From Pseudokineococcus marinus (GTDB lineage: Bacteria; Actinomycetota; Actinomycetes; Actinomycetales; Quadrisphaeraceae), in contig NZ_JBBHZZ010000007.1 of assembly GCF_037482405.1 (NCBI RefSeq), forward strand, positions 117,012-181,011: a stretch of DNA of 64,000 bases. Reading direction: 5' to 3'. Below the pieces are notes generated by a model. It did not search any database. It saw nothing but the letters and a program-made list of their open reading frames with translations, and was not told where the DNA came from. A program made the translations under genes and the position numbers. This document shows positions 53,527 through 63,100 of this stretch, piece after piece. Within the stretch, counting starts at the first letter, position 1. Each line of letters starts with the position of its first letter.

Positions 53527-55094
53527 GCGCCGGAGGCGGCCCCGGCCGCACGCCCGCGGAGCGGCTGCGCGCCGCGCACGCCGAGCTGCTCTCCCGCACC
53601 CCCGAGAACGCGGTGCAGCCGCGGCTCGACCCGGTGCGCCGGGCGCTGGAGCTCCTCGGCGACCCGCAGCGGGCCTACCCGGTGGTGCACGTCGGCGGCA
53701 CGAACGGCAAGACGTCGACCGCGCGCATCGCCGAGCGGCTGCTGCGCGAGCACGACCTGCGCACCGGGCGCTTCACCAGCCCGCACCTGCACAGCGTCAC
53801 CGAGCGCATCAGCGTCGACGGCCTGCCCCTGGCCGACGACGCCTTCGCCGACCTCCACGAGGACGTCGCCCCCTACCTCGCCCTCGTCGACGGCGAGCTG
53901 CGGACGGCGGGCGAGGTGCCGCTCACCTACTTCGAGGCGCTCGCCGTCATGGCCTTCGCCGCCTTCGCCGAGGCGCCGGTCGACGTCGCCGTCGTCGAGG
54001 TCGGCCTGGGCGGGACGTGGGACGCGACGAACGTCGTTGAGTCGGCGGTGCAGGTGATCACGCCCATCTCGCTGGACCACACGGAGCTGCTCGGGCCGAC
54101 GGTCGAGGACATCGCCCGCGAGAAGGCCGGCATCCTGCGGCGGGACGCCATCGCGGTCGTCGGCCTGCAGCCCGACGGCGCGGGCGAGGTGCTCGGCGAG
54201 CGGGCGGCCCAGCTGCGCACGCGCGTCGTCCGCGAGGGCGAGCACTTCGCCCTGGCGGGCCGCTCGGTCGCCGTCGGCGGCCAGCTCATCGCCGTCCAGG
54301 GGCTGGCCGCGCGCTACGAGGACGTCTTCCTGCCGCTGCACGGCGCCCACCAGGCGCACAACGCGGCGCTCGCCGTCGTCGCCGTCGAGGCGCTGCTCGG
54401 CGGGGGGGAGCGCGCCCTCGACGGCGCCCTGCTCGAGGCCGCCCTCGGCGACGTCGCCTCGCCCGGCCGCCTGGAGGTGCTCCGCCCGTCGCCGCTCGTG
54501 CTGGCGGACGCCGCCCACAACGCCGCCGGCGTCGCGACGCTCGTCGACGCGCTCGAGGAGGCCTTCGCCGTCCGCCACGGCGTCGGCGTCGTCGGGGTGC
54601 TCGAGGGCAAGGACGCCGAGGGCATCCTGTCGCTGCTGGAGCCGGCGCTCGAGGAGGTCGTCGTCACGCGCTCCTCCTCGCCGCGCGCCGTGGACGTCGA
54701 GGTCCTCGCCGGCATCGCCCGCGACGTCTTCGGGGAGGACCGCGTGCACGTCGCCGAGCGGCTCGACCAGGCCATCGCGACCGCCGTCGACCTCGCCGAC
54801 GTCGGCGGCGGCGGGTCCGGGGGGGTCCTCGTCACCGGGTCGGTCACGGTGGCCGCCGAGGCGCGCCAGCTGCTGGGGGCGGCCGCCGTCGACGCGCCCG
54901 GGCGGTCGCGCGGCGCCGGGCCCGCGGCGGGCGGCGAGGACGAGGGCGACGGCGGGCCCGGCGACGAGCGCGAGCCGCTCGACATCCTCGGCTACCCGCT
55001 GGACCTCGACGGCGACGAGGACGCGGGGCGGCTCGGCGTCGACCCCGACCCGGAGGACGACCCGGGCGACGGACCGCTCGGCGGGGCGCGGTGA
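53523..55094 (+). CDS. folC: Bifunctional folylpolyglutamate synthase/dihydrofolate synthase
   Basis: The 523-residue Mur-ligase-family enzyme has P-loop VGGTNGKTSTARI (about residue 58), TSPHLHSVTERI, VVEVGLGGTWDATNVV, HTELLG-type ISLDHTELLGPT, EKAGILR, and the C-terminal domain with DAAHNAAGV and VGVLEGKDAEG. It adds glutamate to folates and may also form dihydrofolate. After the catalytic part comes an acidic tail of about 75 residues (Gly/Asp/Glu) not usual for the family. The GTG overlaps the ileS stop and its own stop overlaps the DUF4233 gene, both by 4 bp. Confidence 0.95.
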   Translation: MSAGGGPGRTPAERLRAAHAELLSRTPENAVQPRLDPVRRALELLGDPQRAYPVVHVGGTNGKTSTARIAERLLREHDLRTGRFTSPHLHSVTERISVDGLPLADDAFADLHEDVAPYLALVDGELRTAGEVPLTYFEALAVMAFAAFAEAPVDVAVVEVGLGGTWDATNVVESAVQVITPISLDHTELLGPTVEDIAREKAGILRRDAIAVVGLQPDGAGEVLGERAAQLRTRVVREGEHFALAGRSVAVGGQLIAVQGLAARYEDVFLPLHGAHQAHNAALAVVAVEALLGGGERALDGALLEAALGDVASPGRLEVLRPSPLVLADAAHNAAGVATLVDALEEAFAVRHGVGVVGVLEGKDAEGILSLLEPALEEVVVTRSSSPRAVDVEVLAGIARDVFGEDRVHVAERLDQAIATAVDLADVGGGGSGGVLVTGSVTVAAEARQLLGAAAVDAPGRSRGAGPAAGGEDEGDGGPGDEREPLDILGYPLDLDGDEDAGRLGVDPDPEDDPGDGPLGGAR

Positions 55095-55483
55095 CCGCCC
55101 GCCTCGCCGCCTCGGTGCTCGTCCTCGAGGCGTTCCTCGTCTTCTTCGCCGTCCTCGCCGCGTCGCAGCTCTCGGACGCCCCGGCCGGTCTCGTCTGGGG
55201 CGGCGGCCTCGGGCTGGCCGTCGTGCTGCTGCTGGCGTCCGGGCTCGTGCGGCGGCCGTGGGGCATCGCGCTCGGGTGGGTGCTGCAGGCGGTCGTCGTC
55301 CTCGGTGGCCTCGTCCTGCCGGCGATGTTCGCCCTCGGCGCCCTCTTCGCCGTCCTCTGGTCCGCCATGCTTCGCCTCGGCCGGAAGGTGGAGCGCGACC
55401 GCGCGGCCTTCGTCGAGCGCTGGGGGCACCCCGACACGTGGGACGACGGGCAGCCGCCGGCCGGGGCTCCCACGCGGGGCTGA
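55091..55483 (+). CDS. DUF4233 family membrane protein
   Basis: The 130-residue protein has four transmembrane segments: LAASVLVLEAFLVFFAVLAA, LVWGGGLGLAVVLLLASGLV, GIALGWVLQAVVVLGGLVLP and MFALGALFAVLWSAMLRLG. A short cytoplasmic tail follows (KVERDRAAFVERWGHP). The family is conserved directly after folC in actinobacteria; function unknown. Its GTG overlaps the folC stop (GTGA), so ileS-folC-DUF4233 is one coupled operon under the T-box. Confidence 0.9.
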   Translation: MTARLAASVLVLEAFLVFFAVLAASQLSDAPAGLVWGGGLGLAVVLLLASGLVRRPWGIALGWVLQAVVVLGGLVLPAMFALGALFAVLWSAMLRLGRKVERDRAAFVERWGHPDTWDDGQPPAGAPTRG

Positions 55484-55821
55484 GCGGCGCCCGCGGGTCC
55501 AGGGGCGTGCCGGGTCGAGCCGGGTGCGGGGCGCCGGGTGCGACCCGGGCACCGGCTGCGCGCGTGGTCGGGGCTCACGCCCCCGCCACGCTGCTCGCCT
55601 GACGTGCCCGAGTCGCACCCGGCCCCCCGCCGCTCACGTCACCTCGGGCGTCGCCGCAGGGCCGTCCGACCTGGGGACGGCCGTCCGCCGTCGTCGACGT
55701 CCGGCGCCCGACGGCGACGACGAGGGCCGTGCCGGGGGCGGTCGCTAGGCTCCGCGGCGGCCCGGCGTCCGCCGCGGCCGCCGCCGCGCCGGGCGACCGG
55801 CCGACGACCGGAGGACCACTC
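55484..55821. other. Intergenic region between DUF4233 and ndk (338 bp)
   Basis: No gene is supported here. It holds GC-rich imperfect hairpins soon after the DUF4233 stop (GCCGGGTGC...GCACCGGC near 55535-55556), a GGCCGTCC/GGACGGCC dyad near 55660-55685, and the ndk promoter (TAGGCT at 55746-55751) with its leader of about 65 nt. Confidence 0.6.
55746..55751 (+). promoter_or_regulatory. -10 element TAGGCT for ndk
   Basis: TAGGCT lies 71 bp upstream of the ndk ATG. Confidence 0.45.
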
Positions 55822-56271
55822 ATGGCCGACCAGCAGCAGACCCCCGAGGACCAGCAGGAGCGCACGCTCGTGCTCGTCAAGCCCGACGGCGTCGCCCGCG
55901 GTCTCGTCGGGGAGGTGCTGCGCCGGGTGGAGGCCAAGGGCTACCGCCTCGTGGCGCTCGACCTGCGCACGCCCACGCGCGAGGTCCTCGCCCAGCACTA
56001 CGCCGAGCACGAGGGCAAGCCCTTCTACGAGCCGCTGGTCGCCTTCATGTCGTCCGGGCCGGTGGCGGCGGTCGTCGTCGAGGGGCAGCGGTGCGTCGAG
56101 GGCTTCCGCAGCCTCGCCGGCGCGACCGAGCCGACCGCGGCCGCGCCCGGCACCATCCGCGGCGACCTGGGGCGCGACTGGGGCCTCGCCGTCCAGCAGA
56201 ACCTCGTGCACGGCTCGGACTCCCCGGAGTCGGCCGCCCGCGAGATCGCCCTCTGGTTCCCGGGCTCCTGA
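55822..56271 (+). CDS. ndk: Nucleoside-diphosphate kinase
   Basis: The 149-residue protein has the NDK hallmarks RTLVLVKPDGVARGLVGEV at the N-terminus, GTIRGD and the phospho-His130 in NLVHGSDSPESA. It transfers the gamma-phosphate from ATP to other nucleoside diphosphates. Compared with the typical length of about 137 residues it has a Gln/Glu-rich N-terminal extension of about 11 residues. The ATG at 55822 has GGAGG 6-7 nt upstream. Confidence 0.97.
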   Translation: MADQQQTPEDQQERTLVLVKPDGVARGLVGEVLRRVEAKGYRLVALDLRTPTREVLAQHYAEHEGKPFYEPLVAFMSSGPVAAVVVEGQRCVEGFRSLAGATEPTAAAPGTIRGDLGRDWGLAVQQNLVHGSDSPESAAREIALWFPGS

Positions 56272-56342
56272 GGGGCTGGGCGTGACGGCCCGGTGACGGG
56301 CGGCCGCGGCCCGACGGGCCGGGCGGCCGCCCCGTCGCGGGG

Positions 56343-56348
56343 TAGCCT
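56343..56348 (+). promoter_or_regulatory. -10 element TAGCCT for the TIGR03960 operon
   Basis: TAGCCT lies 36 bp upstream of the ATG at 56385, with a GGGAG Shine-Dalgarno sequence between. Confidence 0.45.
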
Positions 56349-56384
56349 TCCCGGGTCCACCGCCCCCGCCCGCCGGGAGTCCGC

Positions 56385-58508
56385 ATGCCCCCCGCCGACA
56401 CCACGGCCGACGACGACACGAAGGCCGACGGCCCCCCGGCCGACGGCCCCCCGGCCGACGGCAGCGCGGCGTCCGGCGCCCCGGCGCTGCCCGAGGCGCT
56501 CGACGCGGCGGCGGCGCGCACGGCCCGCGACGGCCGCTCGGTGCTGCACCGCCTCGAGGCGCTGCTGCCGCGCGTCAGCAAGCCCGTCCAGTACGTCGGC
56601 GGCGAGCTCAACGCCACCACGAAGGAGTGGGAGTGCGCCGGCCCCGCCACGGTGCGCTGGGCCCTCATGTACCCCGACGCCTACGAGGTCGGCGTGCCCA
56701 ACCAGGGCGTCATGATCCTCTACGAGGTGCTCAACGAGCGGGCCGACGCCCTGGCCGAGCGCACCTACGCGGTGTGGCCGGACCTCGAGGCGCTCATGCG
56801 CGAGCACGACGTCCCGCAGTTCACCGTGGACGGGCACCGCCCCGTGGGCGACTTCGACCTCCTGGGCGTCTCCTTCGCCACCGAGCTCGGCTACACCAAC
56901 CTGCTGACGGCGCTCGACCTCGCCGGCGTGCCCCTGCGCAGCGCGGAGCGCACCGAGGAGCACCCGCTCGTCGTCGCGGGCGGCCACGCCGCCTTCAACC
57001 CCGAGCCGGTCGCCGACTTCCTCGACGCCGTCGTCCTCGGCGACGGCGAGCAGGCCGTGCTCGCCGTCACCGACCTCGTGCGCGCCTTCAAGGAGGAGGG
57101 CTCCCCGGGCGGCCGGGAGGAGCTGCTGCTGCGCCTCGCGCGCTCCGGCGTCGTCTACGTGCCGCGCTTCTACGACGTCGCCTACGGCGAGGACGGGGCG
57201 CTCGCGTCCGTCGCGCCGAACCGGGACGGCGTGCCGTGGCGCGTCGTCAAGCACACGGTCATGGACCTCGACGCCTGGCCGTACCCCAAGCAGCCGCTCG
57301 TGCCGCTGGCCGAGAGCGTCCACGAGCGCATGAGCGTGGAGATCTTCCGCGGGTGCACGCGCGGCTGCCGGTTCTGCCAGGCCGGGATGATCACGCGGCC
57401 GGTGCGCGAGCGCTCCGCCGAGGGCATCGGCGCCATGGTGCAGAAGGGCCTCGAGGCCACCGGCTTCGAGGAGGTGGGGCTGCTGTCCCTGTCCTCGGCG
57501 GACCACAGCGAGATCGCCGAGGTCACCAAGGGCCTCGCCGACCGCTACGAGGGCACCGAGACGGGCCTGTCCCTGCCGAGCACCCGCGTCGACGCCTTCA
57601 ACATCGAGCTCGCCAACGAGCTCTCGCGGAACGGGCGCCGCTCCGGGCTGACCTTCGCGCCCGAGGGCGGCAGCGAGCGCCTGCGCCGCGTCATCAACAA
57701 GATGGTGAGCGAGGAGGACCTCATCGCCACCGTCGCCACGGCCTTCGCCAACGGCTGGCGGCAGGTCAAGCTCTACTTCATGTGCGGGCTCCCCACGGAG
57801 ACCGACGAGGACGTCCTCCAGATCGCCGAGATGGCCAAGAGGGTCATCGCGACGGGCCGCCAGGTGTCCGGGCGCAGCGACATCCGCTGCACCGTGTCCA
57901 TCGGCGGCTTCGTGCCCAAGCCGCACACCCCCTTCCAGTGGGCGCCGCAGCTCTCGCACGAGGAGACCGACGCCCGGCTGGCGAAGCTGCGCGACGCGAT
58001 CCGCTCCGACCGGCGCTACGGCCGGGCCATCGGCTTCCGCTACCACGACGGCAAGCCCGGCGTCGTCGAGGGCCTCCTGTCCCGGGGCGACCGGCGGCTG
58101 GCCGACGTCGTCGAGGCGGTGTGGCGCGACGGCGGCCGCTTCGACGGCTGGAGCGAGCACTTCTCCTACGAGCGCTGGGAGCAGGTGGCGCAGCGCGTCC
58201 TGGCCGCCCACGGCCTCGACGTCGACTGGTACACGACCCGCGAGCGCGACCTCGACGAGGTCCTCCCGTGGGACCACCTGGACTCGGGCCTGGACAAGGA
58301 CTGGCTCTGGGAGGACTGGCAGGAGGCCCTGTCGGGGGTCGAGGTCGACGACTGCCGCTGGACCCCGTGCTTCGACTGCGGCGTCTGCCCGACGACGGAC
58401 ACGAGCATCCAGGTCGGCCCCTCCGGCCGGCCGATGCTGCCCCTGAGCGTCGTGCGGGCCTCCGGGGTCCTCGAGGGCGTCGGCACCAGCCCGGGGGGCA
58501 CCCCCTGA
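56385..58508 (+). CDS. TIGR03960 family B12-binding radical SAM protein
   Basis: The 707-residue protein has a low-complexity start (GPPADGPPADG from a 15-bp duplication), a cobalamin-binding-like domain (MYPDAYEVGVPNQGVMILYE, DLLGVSFATELGYTNLL, VVAGGHAAFNPEP), and a radical SAM core. Its [4Fe-4S] motif is CTRGCRFCQAG (C-x3-C-x2-C), followed by SLPSTRVDAF and LTFAPEGGSERLR. A C-terminal CFDCGVC motif may bind another cluster. The family is usually encoded with a DUF2344 partner (here at 59.2 kb) and near rne; it is thought to act on RNA or another unknown substrate. Confidence 0.94.
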   Translation: MPPADTTADDDTKADGPPADGPPADGSAASGAPALPEALDAAAARTARDGRSVLHRLEALLPRVSKPVQYVGGELNATTKEWECAGPATVRWALMYPDAYEVGVPNQGVMILYEVLNERADALAERTYAVWPDLEALMREHDVPQFTVDGHRPVGDFDLLGVSFATELGYTNLLTALDLAGVPLRSAERTEEHPLVVAGGHAAFNPEPVADFLDAVVLGDGEQAVLAVTDLVRAFKEEGSPGGREELLLRLARSGVVYVPRFYDVAYGEDGALASVAPNRDGVPWRVVKHTVMDLDAWPYPKQPLVPLAESVHERMSVEIFRGCTRGCRFCQAGMITRPVRERSAEGIGAMVQKGLEATGFEEVGLLSLSSADHSEIAEVTKGLADRYEGTETGLSLPSTRVDAFNIELANELSRNGRRSGLTFAPEGGSERLRRVINKMVSEEDLIATVATAFANGWRQVKLYFMCGLPTETDEDVLQIAEMAKRVIATGRQVSGRSDIRCTVSIGGFVPKPHTPFQWAPQLSHEETDARLAKLRDAIRSDRRYGRAIGFRYHDGKPGVVEGLLSRGDRRLADVVEAVWRDGGRFDGWSEHFSYERWEQVAQRVLAAHGLDVDWYTTRERDLDEVLPWDHLDSGLDKDWLWEDWQEALSGVEVDDCRWTPCFDCGVCPTTDTSIQVGPSGRPMLPLSVVRASGVLEGVGTSPGGTP

Positions 58509-58513
58509 GCGCG

Positions 58514-59077
58514 GTGCGCATCCGCCCGGCCGTGCTCGAGGCGGCCGGTGACGTGGCGGCGCTGGCGCTGCTGCGCCGCGCGGCCGCCTCCGAGGCCGGG
58601 CCGGTGCCCGCCGACGACGACTTCGGCCGCCGGTTCACCGCGTGGGTCCGGGCGCAGGCGCACCAGCGCACCTTCTGGCTCGCGGAGTCGCGGGGCGGCG
58701 GGGAGCGGCCCGCCGGCATGCGCCTGCCGGTGGGCATGGTGGGCCTCACGCGCTACGAGCGGCCGCCGCGCCCGGGCGAGCCGGTGACGACGGCGTGGGG
58801 CTACCTCGGCGCGCTCTTCGTCCTGCCCGACCACCGGGAGGGAGGCACCGGGGGAGCGCTCGTCGAGGCCGCGCTGGCGCACGCGCGCGACACCGGCCTC
58901 GTCCGTGTCGTGCTGTCGCCGGGCGGCACCCGCGCCGCGCCCCTCTACAAGCGCCTCGGCTTCCGCACGGCCAGGGAGCTGCTCGTGCACCCCCTCGAGC
59001 GCGACGCTCCGGAGGACGACGAGCCCGCGGGCCTCGACGACCTCGTCCACCCGCTGGACCTCCACCCGCTCGACTGA
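58514..59077 (+). CDS. GNAT-family N-acetyltransferase
   Basis: The 187-residue protein has the GNAT pattern: N-terminal VRIRPAVLEAAGDVAALALL, then GYLGALFVLPDHREGGTGGALVEAAL (motif A, acetyl-CoA binding) and YKRLGFRTARELLVHPLERD at the end. The target is unknown. The GTG at 58514 starts 5 bp after the TIGR03960 stop, so the gene is co-transcribed. It separates TIGR03960 from its usual partner DUF2344, an insertion that I do not recall as standard. The acidic C-terminus (EDDEPAGLDDLVHPLD) is unusual. Confidence 0.85.
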   Translation: MRIRPAVLEAAGDVAALALLRRAAASEAGPVPADDDFGRRFTAWVRAQAHQRTFWLAESRGGGERPAGMRLPVGMVGLTRYERPPRPGEPVTTAWGYLGALFVLPDHREGGTGGALVEAALAHARDTGLVRVVLSPGGTRAAPLYKRLGFRTARELLVHPLERDAPEDDEPAGLDDLVHPLDLHPLD

Positions 59078-59081
59078 GGTC

Positions 59082-59110
59082 GCGCCGGCGCCGGCGCCGG
59101 CGCCGGCGCC
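59082..59110. repeat. GCCGGC hexanucleotide tract
   Basis: About four and a half consecutive 6-bp GCGCCG/GCCGGC units immediately after the GNAT stop. It may vary in length by slippage and may slow sequencing. Confidence 0.9.
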
Positions 59111-59162
59111 GACCGCCGTCCCGCAGATCCCGACGCCCCGACGCATCCCCCCTGGAGCACCC

Positions 59163-59972
59163 GTGGCCAGCCGCACCCCCGAGGGACCGCCTCCGCCCCC
59201 CGCCGTCCAGCGGCTGCGCCTGCGCTACGCCCGTCGGGAGCGCCTGCGCTTCTCCAGCCACCGCGACTTCCAGCGCGCGCTGGAGCGGGCCCTGCGCCGC
59301 GCCGAGGTGCCCATGGCGTACTCGGCGGGCTTCTCGCCGCACCCCAAGGTCTCCTACGCGGGCGCGGCGCCCACCGGCTCGGCCAGCGAGGCCGAGTACG
59401 TGGAGATCGCCGTGACGGCGCGCTGCGACCCCGAGCGCCTGCGCTCCGCCCTCGACGCGGCGCTGCCCCCCGGGCTCGACGTCCTCGAGGTCGTGGAGGC
59501 GCCGCTGCACGGGGCCGCGCCGCTCGCGGACGTGCTCGAGGCCGGCGTGTGGGAGGTGGCGCTCCCCGGCGTGGGCGAGGCCGACGCCCGTCGCGCGGTG
59601 GACGCGCTCCTCGCCACCGGGTCGGCCGAGGTCGAGCGGGTGACCACCAAGGGGCGGCGGGTCCTCGACGTCCGCCCCGCCGTGCTGCGCCTCGACGTCG
59701 TCGAGCCGGCGGCCGCCGTGTCGACGACCGGCCGGGCCCTCGCCGCGTCGTCGGCGGCGGGCGGGGAGCCCTGTGCGATACTCCACCTGGTCGTCCGGCA
59801 CGCCGCACCTGCCGTCCGACCCGACGACGTCCTCACCGCGCTCCGCGGGGTGTCCGACCTCGCGCCGCCGGAAGCGCCTCGCGCGACCCGGCTGGCGCAG
59901 GGGCCGCTCCTGGAGGGCGCGGCGGCCGTGGCGGATCCACTGGCCGCCGAGCGAGGTGCCGTCGGCGTCTGA
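59163..59972 (+). CDS. TIGR03936 family radical SAM-associated protein (DUF2344)
   Basis: The 269-residue protein has the DUF2344 start RLRLRYARRERLRFSSHRDF followed by ALRRAEVPMAYSAGFSPHPK, a family signature. It is usually fused or adjacent to the TIGR03960 radical SAM protein and is presumed to be its partner. It resembles a domain of tRNA-modifying or RNA-binding proteins, but no reaction is established. The GTG at 59163 has GGAG 5 nt upstream. It lies upstream of rne, as in other actinobacteria. Confidence 0.92.
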   Translation: MASRTPEGPPPPPAVQRLRLRYARRERLRFSSHRDFQRALERALRRAEVPMAYSAGFSPHPKVSYAGAAPTGSASEAEYVEIAVTARCDPERLRSALDAALPPGLDVLEVVEAPLHGAAPLADVLEAGVWEVALPGVGEADARRAVDALLATGSAEVERVTTKGRRVLDVRPAVLRLDVVEPAAAVSTTGRALAASSAAGGEPCAILHLVVRHAAPAVRPDDVLTALRGVSDLAPPEAPRATRLAQGPLLEGAAAVADPLAAERGAVGV

Positions 59973-60109
59973 GCCCCACCGCGCGCGCTCACCGGAGCCC
60001 GCTGCGCGGCCCGGACGCACCCCACGACTTCCGTCGCCCCCGGGCGACGACGAAAGGCCCGCGCGAGCTGGTGCGGCGCGACGCGCGGCCCAGGAACGGG
60101 AGCGCCCCC

Positions 60110-63100
60110 GTGGCACCGACCGACACCCCCGACTCGCCGGCGGACAGCGCCGGCACGCCGCCCGCCGCGCCGCCGCGCCGGCGCCGCGCCGCCTCACGGC
60201 CGGCCGGCCCGCCCTCCGCGGGCCCGGCGCCCGCCACCTCTAGCCCGTCCGAGGCGGGCCCGGCCACCCCGGTCTCGACCGACGACACCTCGACCGACGG
60301 GGCCTCGACCGACGGGGCCTCGGCGAGCGGGGCGCCGTCGGAGGACCGGCCGGCCGCCGCGCAGCCCGTCGAGGCGACCGCCTCGGCCCCCGCCCGGGCG
60401 CCGCGGCGCCGGGCCACCCGGGCGGCCTCCTCGCCCCGGGCCGGAGCCGACGGCGGCGCCGAGGCGTCCGACGCCCCCGCCGACGCCTCGCCGCAGGCCG
60501 CGGCGCCCGCGCAGGGCCAGGCCCCGGCGGCCGAGCAGCCGGCCGAGGAGGAGGCGCCGGCGCCGAAGGCCCGTCGCCGCCGCGCCCCGCGCCGAGCCGC
60601 GGCAGGCGCTGCGGAGGTCCTGGACGCGTCGAGCACGACCGAGGCGGCGGGCGCGCCCGAGGTCCCGGGCACGACCGGAGCGTCGGCCGAGACCGGTGAC
60701 GCCGCGACGGCCGAAGCCGCCTCGACCGACGCCGCGCCGACCGGGGCGACCGCCGACGAGGACGGCGCGGGGTCCGCCGCGCCGCGCCGTCGCCGCGCCC
60801 CCCGGACGCGGGGCGGGAGCCGCAGCGCCGCGCAGGCGGCCCTGGCGGCCGAGCTCGCCGTCGCGCCGGGCGAGGCGGAGGACGCCCCGGGCGAGCCCTC
60901 GGTCGAGACCGCGCGGCGGGCGGAGACCGACGCCGAGGAGACCTCGGCCGTGGCGCCGGACGCCAGCACGACGGACGCCGGCACGACGGACGCCGGCACG
61001 ACGGACGCCAGCACGACGGACGCCGGCACGACGGACGACACGACGGACGCGGCCGCCGCGTCGCCCTCCGCCGACGAGGACGCCACGGCTGCTCCGGTCG
61101 ACGCGCCCCCCGCCGCCGAGGAGGCGGTGAGCGCGCAGACCTCGGAGGAGGAGCCCGCGCCGTCGGTGCCCGCGGCCCTCTTCCAGGCGCCGGTCGTGGC
61201 GGTCGCCCCCGTGCGCCGTCGCCGGGCCGCGTCGCGGCCCGCGGGCCCGCCCGTCCACCTGGAGAGCCCGCCGGCCCCCGACGCCGGTGCGGAGACGGCC
61301 GACGCCCCGGCCGACCGCGACCGCGTCGACGGCGGGGCCCCCGCCGACCGCTCCACCGACGACCGCTCCACCGACCACCGCTCCACGAGCCCGGGGGCCG
61401 CCGCCGACGCGCCGGCGACGGCCGTGGCCACGGACGAGGAGCCGGAGGGCGCCACCGCCTCCTCCGGCCAGGACGCCGGCGCCGCCCTCGCCGCCGCCCT
61501 CGACGAGCTGGGCCAGGGGTCGCGCCGCGGGCGGTCGCGCCGCCGCCGCGGGGGTGACGACGCCGCGGCCGGGCGCGCCGACGCCGGGGGCGAGCCCGTC
61601 GACGACGGCGCGACGGCGCAGCAGCGCGACGAGGGCGCCGACGAGGGGGCCGACGAGCAGGTCGAGGACCGTGGCGGCGCCGGGACCGACGACGAGCAGG
61701 GCGACGACGGGGGTCGTCGCCGTCGCCGTCGCGGCGGTCGCGGACGCAAGCGCCGCTCCGGCGGCGACGACGAGCAGGGCACCGGCGACGAGGTCGGCGC
61801 GGAGCGCTCCGCGGAGCAGGACGCCGGTGACGCCGACCAGGGCGAGCGGGCCGACGACGCTCCCGGCGGCGAGGGCGACCAGTCCCGTGACGGCACCGAC
61901 CAGTCCCGTGACGACGCGGAGCAGGGTGACGAGCAGGGCGGCTCGAGCCGTCGCCGTCGTCGTCGCCGTCGCAGCGGCTCGGGCGGGGACGCGGACGGCG
62001 GTGCGGGCTCCGAGGACGACCGCCAGCGCCGCCGCGCCGAGGAGGAGGTGACGGGCCTCAAGGGGTCCACCCGCCTCGAGGCCAAGCGCCAGCGCCGTCG
62101 CGACGGGCGCGACGGCGGGCGCCGCCGGCCGATCGTCACCGAGGCGGAGTTCCTCGCGCGGCGCGAGAGCGTCGAGCGGGTCATGGTCGTGCGCGAGCGC
62201 GGCGACCGGACGCAGATCGCCGTGCTCGAGGACGGCGTGCTCGCCGAGCACTACGTCGCCCGGCGCACGCAGACCTCCATGGTGGGCAACGTCTACCTGG
62301 GGAAGGTGCAGAACGTCCTCCCGAGCATGGAGGCCGCCTTCGTCGACGTGGGCCGCGGGCGCAACGCCGTCCTCTACGCCGGCGAGGTCGACTGGGACGC
62401 CGCGGGCCTGCAGGGCCAGCCGCGCCGCATCGAGCTGGCGCTCAAGGCCGGCGACCCGGTGCTCGTCCAGGTGACCAAGGACCCGGTGGGCCACAAGGGC
62501 GCCCGCCTCACGAGCCAGGTCTCGCTGCCCGGCCGCTACCTCGTCTACGTGCCCCACGGCTCGATGACGGGCATCAGCCGCAAGCTCCCCGACGTCGAGC
62601 GGGCGCGCCTCAAGAAGATCCTCAAGGCCGTGGTGCCCGAGGGCGCCGGCGTCATCGTCCGTACGGCGGCCGAGGGCGCGAGCGAGGAGGAGCTGCGCCG
62701 CGACGTCGAGCGCCTGCAGGAGCAGTGGGCCTCGATCGAGCGCCGCTCGACGTCGGTCGCCGCGCCGAACGCGCTCTCGACGGAGCCCGACCTCGCCGTC
62801 AAGGTGGTCCGCGACGTCTTCAACGAGGACTTCACCCGCCTCGTGGTCGAGGGCGACGACGCGTACGCGGTCGTCAGCGAGTACGTCGGCGGCGTGGCCC
62901 CCGACCTCGCCGACCGGGTCGTGCGCTCCGAGGACGCCGACGTGTTCGCCACCTACCGGGTCGACGAGCAGATCGCGAAGGCGCTCGACCGCAAGGTGTG
63001 GCTGCCGAGCGGCGGGTCGCTCGTCATCGACCGCACCGAGGCGATGACGGTCGTCGACGTCAACACGGGCAAGTTCACGGGCGCCGGCGGCAACCTCGAG

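Noticed and set aside
60959..61390. Tandem repeats as a CRISPR array
   Set aside because: Units are contiguous 15-bp in-frame repeats without spacers, inside the RNase E reading frame.
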